DNA from: Burkholderiales bacterium
GTDB taxonomy: Bacteria > Pseudomonadota > Gammaproteobacteria > Burkholderiales > Burkholderiaceae_C
DNA length: 7,699 bases
Assembly (NCBI GenBank): GCA_947474415.1
Contig: CANJKD010000093.1
Span: forward strand, 1-7,699
Direction: 5' to 3'
The notes below the pieces were generated by a model, which saw only the letters and a program-made list of their open reading frames with translations, was not told where the DNA came from and did no database searches. Position numbers and translations under genes: made by a program. Numbering within the stretch: the first letter of the stretch is position 1; the number at the start of each line of letters is the position of its first letter. Shown here one piece after another: positions 1-5,356 of this stretch.

Positions 1-188
1 CGCTGATCGCTTGTTACGAACACCGCGTGTTCACCAGTGGTGCGGTCTGGAGCATCAACAGCTTCGACCAGTGGGGCGTGGAACTCGGCAAGGCCTTGTG
101 CAACGATTTGCTGCCGAGGCTGGATTCGGGCGACGCGAACGGGCTCGACGCGTCCACTGCCGGCCTGCTGCAGCGCCTGCGTGCTTGA
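1..188 (+). CDS. pgi: Glucose-6-phosphate isomerase, C-terminal end (5' truncated by window edge)
   Basis: The frame starting at base 3 gives the last 61 residues of phosphoglucose isomerase and ends at TGA 186-188. It contains the family C-terminal signature: YEHRVF, a tryptophan, then [13 protein letters not shown]. The lysine of that last motif corresponds to the active-site Lys near the C-terminus of animal PGI (Lys518 in rabbit enzyme numbering), which with a His acts in sugar ring opening. The enzyme interconverts glucose 6-phosphate and fructose 6-phosphate in the cytoplasm (glycolysis and gluconeogenesis). The end after the signature (about 35 residues) is normal for bacterial PGI, so this is an intact C-terminus. 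The next gene starts 32 bp later on the same strand. Confidence 0.95.
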   Translation, partial: LIACYEHRVFTSGAVWSINSFDQWGVELGKALCNDLLPRLDSGDANGLDASTAGLLQRLRA

Positions 189-202
189 AGTGCATTTCAA
201 GC
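183..202 (+). other. Perfect short inverted repeat spanning the pgi stop codon
   Basis: GCTTGAA (183-189) and TTCAAGC (196-202) are perfect complements separated by a 6-nt loop, GTGCAT, and the stem contains the pgi TGA. No T-tract follows (the next bases are GCGTTTGAAG), so it is not a standard rho-independent terminator. It could be a weak attenuator or an mRNA end-stabilising hairpin between pgi and the HAD gene. The role is inference; only the symmetry is directly seen. Confidence 0.45.
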
Positions 203-220
203 GCGTTTGAAGTTTCACCC

Positions 221-835
221 ATGAACATCGTTTTCGATTTCGGCGGCGTGCTGTTTCATTGGCAACCCCATGAGTTCATTGCCCGGCTGCTGCCGCAGCA
301 TGCGCCCGACGCGCCGGCGGCGCATGCGCTGGTCGGCGAGTTCTTCCAGGGCTACCGCGGCGACTGGGGCGAGTTCGACCGCGGCACGGTCGAGCCCGGC
401 CCGCTCGCCGAACGCATCGCGCGGCGCACCCGGCTGACGCTGGCCGAGGTGCGGCAGGTCATGGACGCCGTGCCGGGAGAACTACAACCGATCCCGGGCA
501 CGGTGGCCTTGCTGCGGCGCCTGCACGCGCGCGGCCACGCGCTGCACTTCCTGTCGAACATGCCGGCGCCGTATGCCGACCACCTGGAGGCCACGCACGA
601 TTTCCTCAGCCTGTTCCGCTCCGGCGTGTTCTCGGCACGCGTGCAGCTGATCAAGCCGGAGGCGGCTATCTTTGCGCATGCACAGCGGGTCTTCGGCGTT
701 GAGGGGGCCGACACCTTGTTCATTGACGATCTGGAACATAACATCGAAGCTGCGCACCAGGCGGGCTGGCAAGGCCTGCACTTCCAGGACCCGGCCCAAT
801 GCGAGCTGGAGCTGAACCGGCGCGGCTTGCTGTAG
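221..835 (+). CDS. HAD-superfamily (subfamily IA) phosphatase, YihX-like
   Basis: This 204-residue protein has the four haloacid dehalogenase-fold motifs. Motif I is VFDFGGVL with nucleophile Asp6; motif II is LSN (Ser112); motif III is Lys145 in LIKPEAAIF; motif IV is FIDD (Asp169, Asp170). Residues ~15-85 between motif I and the core form the small helical cap typical of subfamily IA. The second Asp of the usual DxD is Gly8, as in the FDxG variant of YihX and ACAD10-type relatives. The frame is open upstream to base 11, but ATG 221 puts motif I at the expected N-terminal position and lies just past the pgi stop. Only a weak ribosome site (GAAG, 209-212) is visible. The family hydrolyses phosphate esters in the cytoplasm. 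YihX acts on glucose 1-phosphate, which would suit the pgi neighbour, but the substrate here is unproven. Confidence 0.88.
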   Translation: MNIVFDFGGVLFHWQPHEFIARLLPQHAPDAPAAHALVGEFFQGYRGDWGEFDRGTVEPGPLAERIARRTRLTLAEVRQVMDAVPGELQPIPGTVALLRRLHARGHALHFLSNMPAPYADHLEATHDFLSLFRSGVFSARVQLIKPEAAIFAHAQRVFGVEGADTLFIDDLEHNIEAAHQAGWQGLHFQDPAQCELELNRRGLL

Positions 836-861
836 CCCTTCTCTGGTCCATCACGCTTTGC

Positions 862-867
862 GAGGAA
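862..867 (+). promoter_or_regulatory. Ribosome binding site for the GST-like gene
   Basis: GAGGAA lies four bases before ATG 872. Spacing is slightly short, but the sequence is a good anti-Shine-Dalgarno match and supports this start. Confidence 0.6.
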
Positions 868-871
868 CCCC

Positions 872-1498
872 ATGACGACACCTGAACTCACGCTTCACCA
901 TTGCCCCAACACCCGCTCCAGCGGCGCGCTGGTGTTGCTGGAAGAACTGGGCGCACCGTACCGGTTGCACGTGCTGAACATGAAGGCCGGCGAGCAACGC
1001 CAGCCGGCCTACCTGGCCATCAACCCGATGGGCAAGGTGCCGGCCTTGACGCATGGCGATGCGCTCGTCACCGAGCAGGTGGCGGTGTTCCTGTACCTGG
1101 CTGACCTGTTCCCGAAGGCGGGCCTGGCGCCGGCCATCGGCGACCCGCTGCGCGGCCCCTACCTGCGCTGGATGGCGTTTTACGGTTCGTCCTTCGAGCC
1201 TGCGCTGATCGACAAATCGCGCAAGCTCGAACCCGCGTCGCCGGGCATGCTGCCCTACGGCGACTACGACACGATGCTGAAGACGCTGACCGACCAGCTC
1301 GACAAGGCCCCGTACCTGCTCGGTGAGCGCTTCAGTGCGGCCGATGTGCTGTGGGGCACGGCGCTGCGCTGGACCATGATGTTTGGCCTGGTGCCGGACC
1401 TGCCGGTGCTGAAGGCCTACGCCGAGCGCGTCAACAACCGGCCGGCCGCGCTGCGGGCGCGCTCGAAAGATGCGGAACTGGCGAAGGCATTCGAGTAG
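872..1498 (+). CDS. Glutathione S-transferase family protein
   Basis: This 208-residue, full-length cytosolic GST-type protein has an N-terminal thioredoxin-fold domain (about residues 5-80). It carries a candidate catalytic serine in CPNTRSSGA (Ser16/Ser17), the LLEELGAPY helix, the conserved cis-proline in GKVPAL (Pro57), and the glutathione gamma-glutamyl-binding Glu68 in TEQVAVFLYLAD. The C-terminal all-helical domain (about 95-205) contains the LLGERFSAADV folding motif with its N-capping Ser and Asp. The family conjugates or reduces electrophiles with glutathione; the substrate cannot be read from sequence. Gln69 follows Glu68 where Ser is more usual (TES). It lies 36 bp after the HAD gene and may be co-transcribed. 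A good ribosome site supports the start. Confidence 0.9.
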   Translation: MTTPELTLHHCPNTRSSGALVLLEELGAPYRLHVLNMKAGEQRQPAYLAINPMGKVPALTHGDALVTEQVAVFLYLADLFPKAGLAPAIGDPLRGPYLRWMAFYGSSFEPALIDKSRKLEPASPGMLPYGDYDTMLKTLTDQLDKAPYLLGERFSAADVLWGTALRWTMMFGLVPDLPVLKAYAERVNNRPAALRARSKDAELAKAFE

Positions 1499-1539
1499 TG
1501 TGTCGCGCCCGTCCAGCGGCGGGTACGTCGATGGGTTGG

Positions 1540-1654
1540 GCGGGAACGCAGCGACGGGGTGCTGTGTTCCGCTCCTGTCCCCCGCCGTCAGCCTTGCGGC
1601 TGCCGTCTCCTCCTTTACCTCGCTCCACACAACACCCCGCCGCAGCGTTCCTGC
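1540..1654 (-). repeat. Structured repeat element, copy A
   Basis: Bases 1540-1567 pair with 1627-1654 over 28 positions: by eye 24 Watson-Crick pairs, one G-T wobble and three mismatches. The enclosed 59 bases hold a short apical hairpin (1589-1593 with 1598-1602, loop TTGC). Read on the - strand, the two sides of the internal loop are AGCGAGGTAAAGGAGGAG (1624-1607) and GACAGGAGCGGA (1579-1568), nearly identical to the same segments of copy B. No T-tract adjoins the base of the stem, so it is not a textbook terminator, although it could stop convergent transcription. No transposase or tRNA gene is attached. Confidence 0.75.
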
Positions 1655-1695
1655 TGGCACCGTAGCGGTTCAAGATCGTAGCGCGCCACAGGGGG

Positions 1696-1809
1696 TGGCA
1701 GGCTGCGGTCATCGGGTGAATGGCGCAGCGAGGTTAAGAAGGAGCGTCGGGCAACGCCCGGCGCGGGTGACAGGAGCGGAGCCATTCGCCCGATGGCCGC
1801 GGCTCGCCA
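1696..1809 (+). repeat. Structured repeat element, copy B
   Basis: Bases 1696-1724 pair with 1781-1809 over 29 positions: 24 Watson-Crick pairs, four G-T wobbles and one mismatch by eye. The loop (1725-1780) contains AGCGAGGTTAAGAAGGAG (1727-1744), an apical hairpin CGGGC-AAC-GCCCG (1748-1760), and GACAGGAGCGGA (1769-1780). The stem sequence differs from copy A while the internal core is conserved, and this copy is inverted relative to A. The function is unknown to me; it could be a mobile repeat, a structured RNA, a processing site or a bidirectional transcription block. Confidence 0.75.
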
Positions 1810-1874
1810 AAGCCGTGAACGGACAACCGGCGAATTCAGCCCGAGCTTCCACTACACGGCATGCGAATGCAGCA

Positions 1875-2117
1875 CTACCCGGATGGCCCGGCTGGCTTGA
1901 AGATACGTTCGGTCGATGCGGGGTGGCGTTGCAGCGCGGCGGCGGGGCGCCGCAGCCGGCGCAGCAGTTCGCCGTTGCAGTTCGGGCAGATGCCGGCCAG
2001 AGCATGGTCGGTGCAAGCGCTGCAGAAAGTGCGCTCGAAACTGCAGATGCGCGCGTCGAGCAATTCGTTCGGCAGGTCGTGATTGCAGCGTTCGCAACTG
2101 GGGCGCAAGGCGAGCAT
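1875..2117 (-). CDS. DUF1272 family cysteine-rich small protein
   Basis: This 80-residue protein matches DUF1272 by its opening LRPSCERCNHDLP, central ARICSFERTFCSAC and following GICPNCNGEL. Cysteines at 8, 11, 25, 32, 35, 44 and 47 form three CxxC pairs plus one extra, which suggests a small zinc-binding fold; metal binding is inference and the family has no established function. The C-terminal ~25 residues are basic (LRRLRRPAAALQRHP). The length is normal for the family. The ATG at 2117 puts the first CxxC at residue 8; no strong ribosome site is visible upstream. It is the last gene of the apparent - strand operon, 36 bp after the DUF2817 gene, and could be read by translational coupling. 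The stop is TAG. Confidence 0.85.
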   Translation of the reverse strand: MLALRPSCERCNHDLPNELLDARICSFERTFCSACTDHALAGICPNCNGELLRRLRRPAAALQRHPASTERIFKPAGPSG

Positions 2118-2153
2118 GTCGGTGGCGCCTTGACGGCTGGCTGCGTGGGGCGT

Positions 2154-3248
2154 TCAGCGTGCCGCCAGACCCCGCACCGCGCCCTGCGCCGCATCGAAGG
2201 CCTGTTCTATGACTTGCTGCTTCCATTCGTCGGTGTCGACATAGAACGCGTCGCGTGTCTGGCGCTTGATTTGCGCGCGCTGCGCCTCGGGTGCGTCGGG
2301 GTGGTTCTCGATCCACTGGTCGGCGCGCAAGGCATCGATCATCTCCATGATCGGCAGCGTGCCGTATTCGAGCGCGATGCCGGTGTACTCGGCCTGCGCG
2401 CATTCCTGGTACGCCACCGACCACATCAGCCCTTGCAGCGGCGCCGACGACGAACTGCCGTCGTAGATGCTCGTGACCTTGCTGCCCCACCAGGCCCGGG
2501 CGCGTTGCAGGGCCGCAGCATCGTCGTCGCAGGCGAAGATGCGTTCGCCGACGCCGCTCGGCCCGAGGCCGGTGTGCAGGTCGATCCAGCCCAGGCGGTC
2601 GCATTGGGTGGCGTGGTCTCGCAGCACATGGCGCAGCGTGACATGGCTCCAGGTCGGGCTGTGCCCGCCGTAGAACAGGCCTTCCGGGTGCGCGTATTGG
2701 CCGCCCGTGATGGCGGCCTGCATGGCAGGCACACCACGTTCCTGCGCGAAACGCTGCAGCGTGGCTTCGCCTTCGCCCGCTGGCGGCCACGCGGGTGGCA
2801 CGATCAGCGCGGCCAGTTCGTCGTAGGCCACGTTGTGCGGCAGCGGCGCATGGAAGTCGTGGAAGTTGCGGTTCAGGTCGACGTTCTCGTGCGTCGTGCG
2901 ACGCCACCACGAGAAGCCATACGGGTTCAGCGCATGGATGTAGAGCACGGCCACGCCGGCCTGATGGGCGGCAGTTCGCCACGCCTCGTGGCCGAGCAGG
3001 GCGGTCTGTACGCCCGAGCCGCAATAGCCCTCGACGCCGTGGCAGGCGCTGCTGACGATGAGCAGCGAGCGGGCATCTTTCGGGCCATCGCGCAGCACGT
3101 CCATCGCCAGCGACTCGCCTTCGCGGCCCAGCATCGGGTGGGCATGGCTTTTGACATCGAGACCGGCCGCCTCGGCGGCGACGAGGAACTTCGCGCGCGC
3201 TTCAGAGTAGCTCTGCGAAAAGTGTCGGCTGGCGTGAAGGTGGGTCAT
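2154..3248 (-). CDS. DUF2817 family zinc hydrolase (M14 carboxypeptidase-like)
   Basis: This 364-residue protein has the M14/succinylglutamate-desuccinylase-like metal site. His70 and Glu73 in SACHGVEGYCGSG are two zinc ligands, His225 in WIDLHTGLG is the third, and Glu294 in ALEYGT is the likely general base. NPYGF (108-112) and ENVDLNRNF (121-129) are further family motifs, probably substrate-binding. No signal peptide or membrane segment is seen, so it is probably cytoplasmic. The frame is open further upstream to 3401, but that part overlaps the end of the preceding gene and lacks family character; ATG 3248 starts just before the conserved SQSYSEAR region and follows the M20 stop by 16 bp. 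The likely role is hydrolysis of a peptide or an amide-linked amino acid; the substrate is unknown. Confidence 0.88.
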   Translation of the reverse strand: MTHLHASRHFSQSYSEARAKFLVAAEAAGLDVKSHAHPMLGREGESLAMDVLRDGPKDARSLLIVSSACHGVEGYCGSGVQTALLGHEAWRTAAHQAGVAVLYIHALNPYGFSWWRRTTHENVDLNRNFHDFHAPLPHNVAYDELAALIVPPAWPPAGEGEATLQRFAQERGVPAMQAAITGGQYAHPEGLFYGGHSPTWSHVTLRHVLRDHATQCDRLGWIDLHTGLGPSGVGERIFACDDDAAALQRARAWWGSKVTSIYDGSSSSAPLQGLMWSVAYQECAQAEYTGIALEYGTLPIMEMIDALRADQWIENHPDAPEAQRAQIKRQTRDAFYVDTDEWKQQVIEQAFDAAQGAVRGLAAR

Positions 3249-3264
3249 GGGGTCAGCGATGAAG

Positions 3265-4539
3265 TCAGCGCGGGTTGAATGGTGCCCCCAAGCCACCGCC
3301 TTGCGGTAGCTGCCCCCCGAGGGGGCCAACAGAACTTGGGGCGGCCCGGCGTTCCGTTGCCAGCCACTGCTCGGCCATGTTGACCCACAGCGTGCCGCCA
3401 AGCGGGATCAGGTCGTCGTTGAAGTCATAGCTCGGGTTGTGCAGCATGCACGGGCCCATGCCGTGGCCGCCGACACGGTGGCTGCCGTCGCCATTGCCGA
3501 TCAGGAAGTAGCAGCCGGGCGTGGCCTGCAGAAAGAAGCTGAAGTCTTCGGCGCCCATGGTCGGCTCGAATTCCTGCACGTTGCCGGCACCGACCAGGTC
3601 GCCCATCACGCCACGCGCGAACTCGGTTTCGGCGGCGTGGTTGATGGTCGGCGGGTAGTTGCGCTTGAAGGCGAACTCGCAGGTGGTCTCGAAGGCGGCG
3701 CAGGTGTGCTCGGTGATGTCGCGCATGCGGCGCTCGATCAGGTCGAGCACCTCGAGCGTGAAAGTGCGCACCGTGCCCTGGATCTCGCAGCTGTCGGGCA
3801 CCACGTTGGTGGCCTCGCCAGTGTGGATCATGGTCACCGAGATCACGCCCGCGTCGATCGGCCGTTTGTTGCGCGTGATGATGGTCTGGAACGCCTGCAC
3901 CAGCTGGCAGGCCACCGGCACCGGGTCGATGCCGTTGTTGGGCATGGCGGCGTGCGCGCCCTTGCCGTGGATCGTGATCTTGAACTCGTTGCTGCTGGCG
4001 AAGCACGGGCCGCTCTTGACGGCAAACTGGCCGACCGCCATGCCGGGCCAGTTGTGGGCGCCGAAGATCGCCTCCATCGGGAATTTCTCGAACAGGCCGT
4101 CCTTGATCATCTCGCGCGCGCCACCACCACCTTCCTCGGCGGGCTGGAACACGAGGTAGACCGTGCCGTCGTAGTTGCGGTGTGTCGACAGGTGCTTGGC
4201 TGCGGCCAGCAGCATCGCGGTGTGGCCGTCGTGGCCGCAAGCGTGCATCTTGCCCTTGTGCTGGCTGGCATGCGCGAAGGTGTTGTGCTCGGTCATCGGC
4301 AGCGCGTCGATGTCGGCGCGCAGGCCCACGGCGCGGCTGCTCGTGCCGTTTTTCAAGATCGCCACGACGCCGGTCGTGCCCATGCCGCGATGAATTGGAA
4401 TGCCCCAGTCGGTGAGCTGCTTCGCGATCACGTCGGCGGTGCGCTGCTCCTGGAAGCACAGCTCGGGGTGGGCGTGGATGTCGCGCCGGACGGCCGCGAT
4501 GGCGGCCGCGTCGGCAAGAATGGATTCGATCATGCGCAT
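3265..4539 (-). CDS. M20D-family aminoacylase / hippurate hydrolase-like amidohydrolase
   Basis: This 424-residue M20D peptidase-fold amidohydrolase shows DIHAHPELCFQE near the N-terminus, RADIDALPM (74-82), and the dinuclear metal motif MHACGHDGHTAML with Cys101 and His103. The QPAEEGGGGA segment holds the catalytic Glu135 and metal-binding Glu136, followed by His162 (GAHNWPG) and C-terminal His367 (MLHNPSYDFND). The dimerisation domain is about residues 185-300. The family cleaves N-acyl amino acids (hippurate, acetyl- or indoleacetyl-amino acids) to the free amino acid and carboxylate in the cytoplasm. ATG 4539 is favoured over ATG 4533 because GGAG lies seven bases upstream. It is the first gene of a - strand operon. 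The last ~25 residues (from about 400, Gly/Pro-rich) lie beyond the usual family end and come from a palindromic repeat. Confidence 0.92.
   Translation of the reverse strand: MRMIESILADAAAIAAVRRDIHAHPELCFQEQRTADVIAKQLTDWGIPIHRGMGTTGVVAILKNGTSSRAVGLRADIDALPMTEHNTFAHASQHKGKMHACGHDGHTAMLLAAAKHLSTHRNYDGTVYLVFQPAEEGGGGAREMIKDGLFEKFPMEAIFGAHNWPGMAVGQFAVKSGPCFASSNEFKITIHGKGAHAAMPNNGIDPVPVACQLVQAFQTIITRNKRPIDAGVISVTMIHTGEATNVVPDSCEIQGTVRTFTLEVLDLIERRMRDITEHTCAAFETTCEFAFKRNYPPTINHAAETEFARGVMGDLVGAGNVQEFEPTMGAEDFSFFLQATPGCYFLIGNGDGSHRVGGHGMGPCMLHNPSYDFNDDLIPLGGTLWVNMAEQWLATERRAAPSSVGPLGGQLPQGGGLGAPFNPR
3284..3341. repeat. Nested GC-rich palindromic repeat at the end of the M20 gene
   Basis: An outer pair CCCCAAG (3286-3292) / CTTGGGG (3335-3341) encloses two hairpins: ACCGC-CTT-GCGGT (3295-3307) and GCCCCC-CGA-GGGGGC (3312-3326). 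I recall similar elements, with a CCCCCGAGGGGG hairpin flanked by CCCCAAG / CTTGGGG, scattered between genes in Comamonadaceae and relatives; that is from memory, not a search. Here it lies inside the reading frame of the M20 amidohydrolase, just before its stop, and so encodes its Gly/Pro-rich tail. Confidence 0.7.
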
Positions 4540-4546
4540 GGTGGGG

Positions 4547-4550
4547 CTCC
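4547..4550 (-). promoter_or_regulatory. Ribosome binding site deciding the M20 amidohydrolase start
   Basis: GGAG on the - strand lies seven bases before ATG 4539 and thirteen before the alternative ATG 4533, favouring the longer protein. Confidence 0.55.
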
Positions 4551-4561
4551 GAGGTCCGGCG

Positions 4562-4577
4562 CGCGAATGGCTTCGCG
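4562..4577 (-). promoter_or_regulatory. Leader hairpin upstream of the M20 amidohydrolase operon
   Basis: A perfect 6-bp stem CGCGAA / TTCGCG encloses a four-base loop, 22 bp before the start codon. On the - strand a TTGACT (4594-4589) lies just upstream as a possible -35, but no good -10 is seen at 17 bp. It could be an operator or a 5' UTR hairpin; only the symmetry is directly supported. The rest of the 205-bp gap up to 4744 shows only the terminator of the next gene. Confidence 0.35.
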
Positions 4578-4689
4578 TGATCCCGGCCAGTCAATGACCA
4601 GGGGCCAAGGCAGTTTACCTGCCAGGGGATGACCGCGCAGCCGGTGCTGGCCCCACGTCCGGGCGGTCCGGGTCGCTCAGCGCACGCGC

Positions 4690-4714
4690 AAAAATGGCCC
4701 CGCCAGGAGCCATT
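4690..4714 (-). terminator. Rho-independent terminator of the PEP-CTERM gene
   Basis: Read on the - strand, AATGGCTCC (4714-4706) pairs with GGGGCCATT (4701-4693) in a 9-bp stem with one G-T pair and a TGGC loop. It is followed directly by TTT (five T counting the stem end). It begins 30 bp after the stop codon of the PEP-CTERM gene, the expected place. Confidence 0.75.
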
Positions 4715-4744
4715 CGAAGCGCAAGGCAGACGCGCTGCCGCAGA

Positions 4745-5356
4745 TCAGGCGCGCGCGGCCGAGCGGCGCCGCGCGACAGCGCCAACAGCGAACAGGCCGG
4801 CGAGCATCAGGGCGTAGGTTTCGGGTTCAGGCACGGCGGTGACGGTGTTGACCTGGAAGGCAGCGCCCTGGTCGCGTGCATATTGGGTGCCGTCATTCAA
4901 CTGGATCAGGCTGCCGCCGCTCGCGTAGCCCGGCACGCCCATGTTGGTGGCGTCGTACCAGGTCATCGGGTCGCTGCCGGCGGCGAGGCTGGGGCCGTCG
5001 AACGATGCCGAGATCATCGCCAGGTCGTTGCCGAGTTGGGCGACGGTGTAGTCGGCCGGTGCCAGCGAGATGCCGAAGTATTGCGTCATCAGTGTCGTGT
5101 CCCACACGCCAACCTCGATGTTCCAGTTGCTGCCGGAGCTGGACTGCACTGCGAAGCTCGCACCCGAGAGTGTCGAGTTCGTGGCCAAAGTGAAGATGTC
5201 CGAGACGGACCAGCTGCCGCCGCAGCTGGAACACCACGCGTTCACGACCGGGTTGGCGGCGTTCGCGAAGTCCGGCGAGGTGTAGCCGATGTCGGCCTGC
5301 GCCGAGGTGGCGACGACGGCGCCGAAAAGAGCTGCGACAGCGATGTTCTTGATCAT
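4745..5356 (-). CDS. PEP-CTERM sorting domain protein, exported, unknown function
   Basis: This 203-residue exported protein begins with a signal peptide (Lys3, hydrophobic 4-18, likely cleavage after SAQA at residue 21). It ends with a PEP-CTERM sorting signal: VPEPETYALM (Pro176-Glu177-Pro178), a hydrophobic helix about 181-195, then RRR (196-198). Such tails are recognised by exosortase in exopolysaccharide-producing Gram-negatives and removed during surface display; no exosortase is in this window. The middle (22-174) is Ser/Gly/Asn/Asp-rich with predicted beta character and one CxxC (Cys42, Cys45) in NAWCSSCGGSW; I do not recognise a named domain. The frame is open to 5506, but ATG 5356 puts the signal peptide at the N-terminus. 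The ribosome site is weak. A rho-independent terminator follows, so it is probably monocistronic. Confidence 0.87.
   Translation of the reverse strand: MIKNIAVAALFGAVVATSAQADIGYTSPDFANAANPVVNAWCSSCGGSWSVSDIFTLATNSTLSGASFAVQSSSGSNWNIEVGVWDTTLMTQYFGISLAPADYTVAQLGNDLAMISASFDGPSLAAGSDPMTWYDATNMGVPGYASGGSLIQLNDGTQYARDQGAAFQVNTVTAVPEPETYALMLAGLFAVGAVARRRSAARA

Larger units (their letters stand above)
1499..1874. other. Convergent intergenic region without genes
   Basis: These 376 bp separate the + strand GST gene from the - strand DUF1272 gene, both ending here. I see no credible coding sequence: the frames that cross it are compositional and lack recognisable protein sequence. It holds two large stem-loop elements (A and B, listed separately) with 41 bp between them, plus about 65 bp of featureless sequence before the DUF1272 stop. 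Confidence 0.75.

Noticed and set aside
1696..1809. Copy B (and A) as ordinary rho-independent terminators
   Set aside because: The stems are far longer than usual, have a ~56-base structured loop, and are not followed by a T-tract on either strand.
1470..3278. A 602-codon open frame on the + strand across the convergent gap and opposite the DUF2817 gene
   Set aside because: Low-complexity Arg/Ala/Val-rich translation with no family motifs; it overlaps a gene with complete zinc-ligand motifs on the other strand and crosses the stem-loop elements. It is a product of GC-third-position bias.
3439..4632. A 397-codon + strand frame opposite the M20 amidohydrolase, and a 389-codon - strand frame overlapping it
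   Set aside because: The M20D metal and catalytic residues are all in the 3265-4539 frame; the others show only compositional bias.
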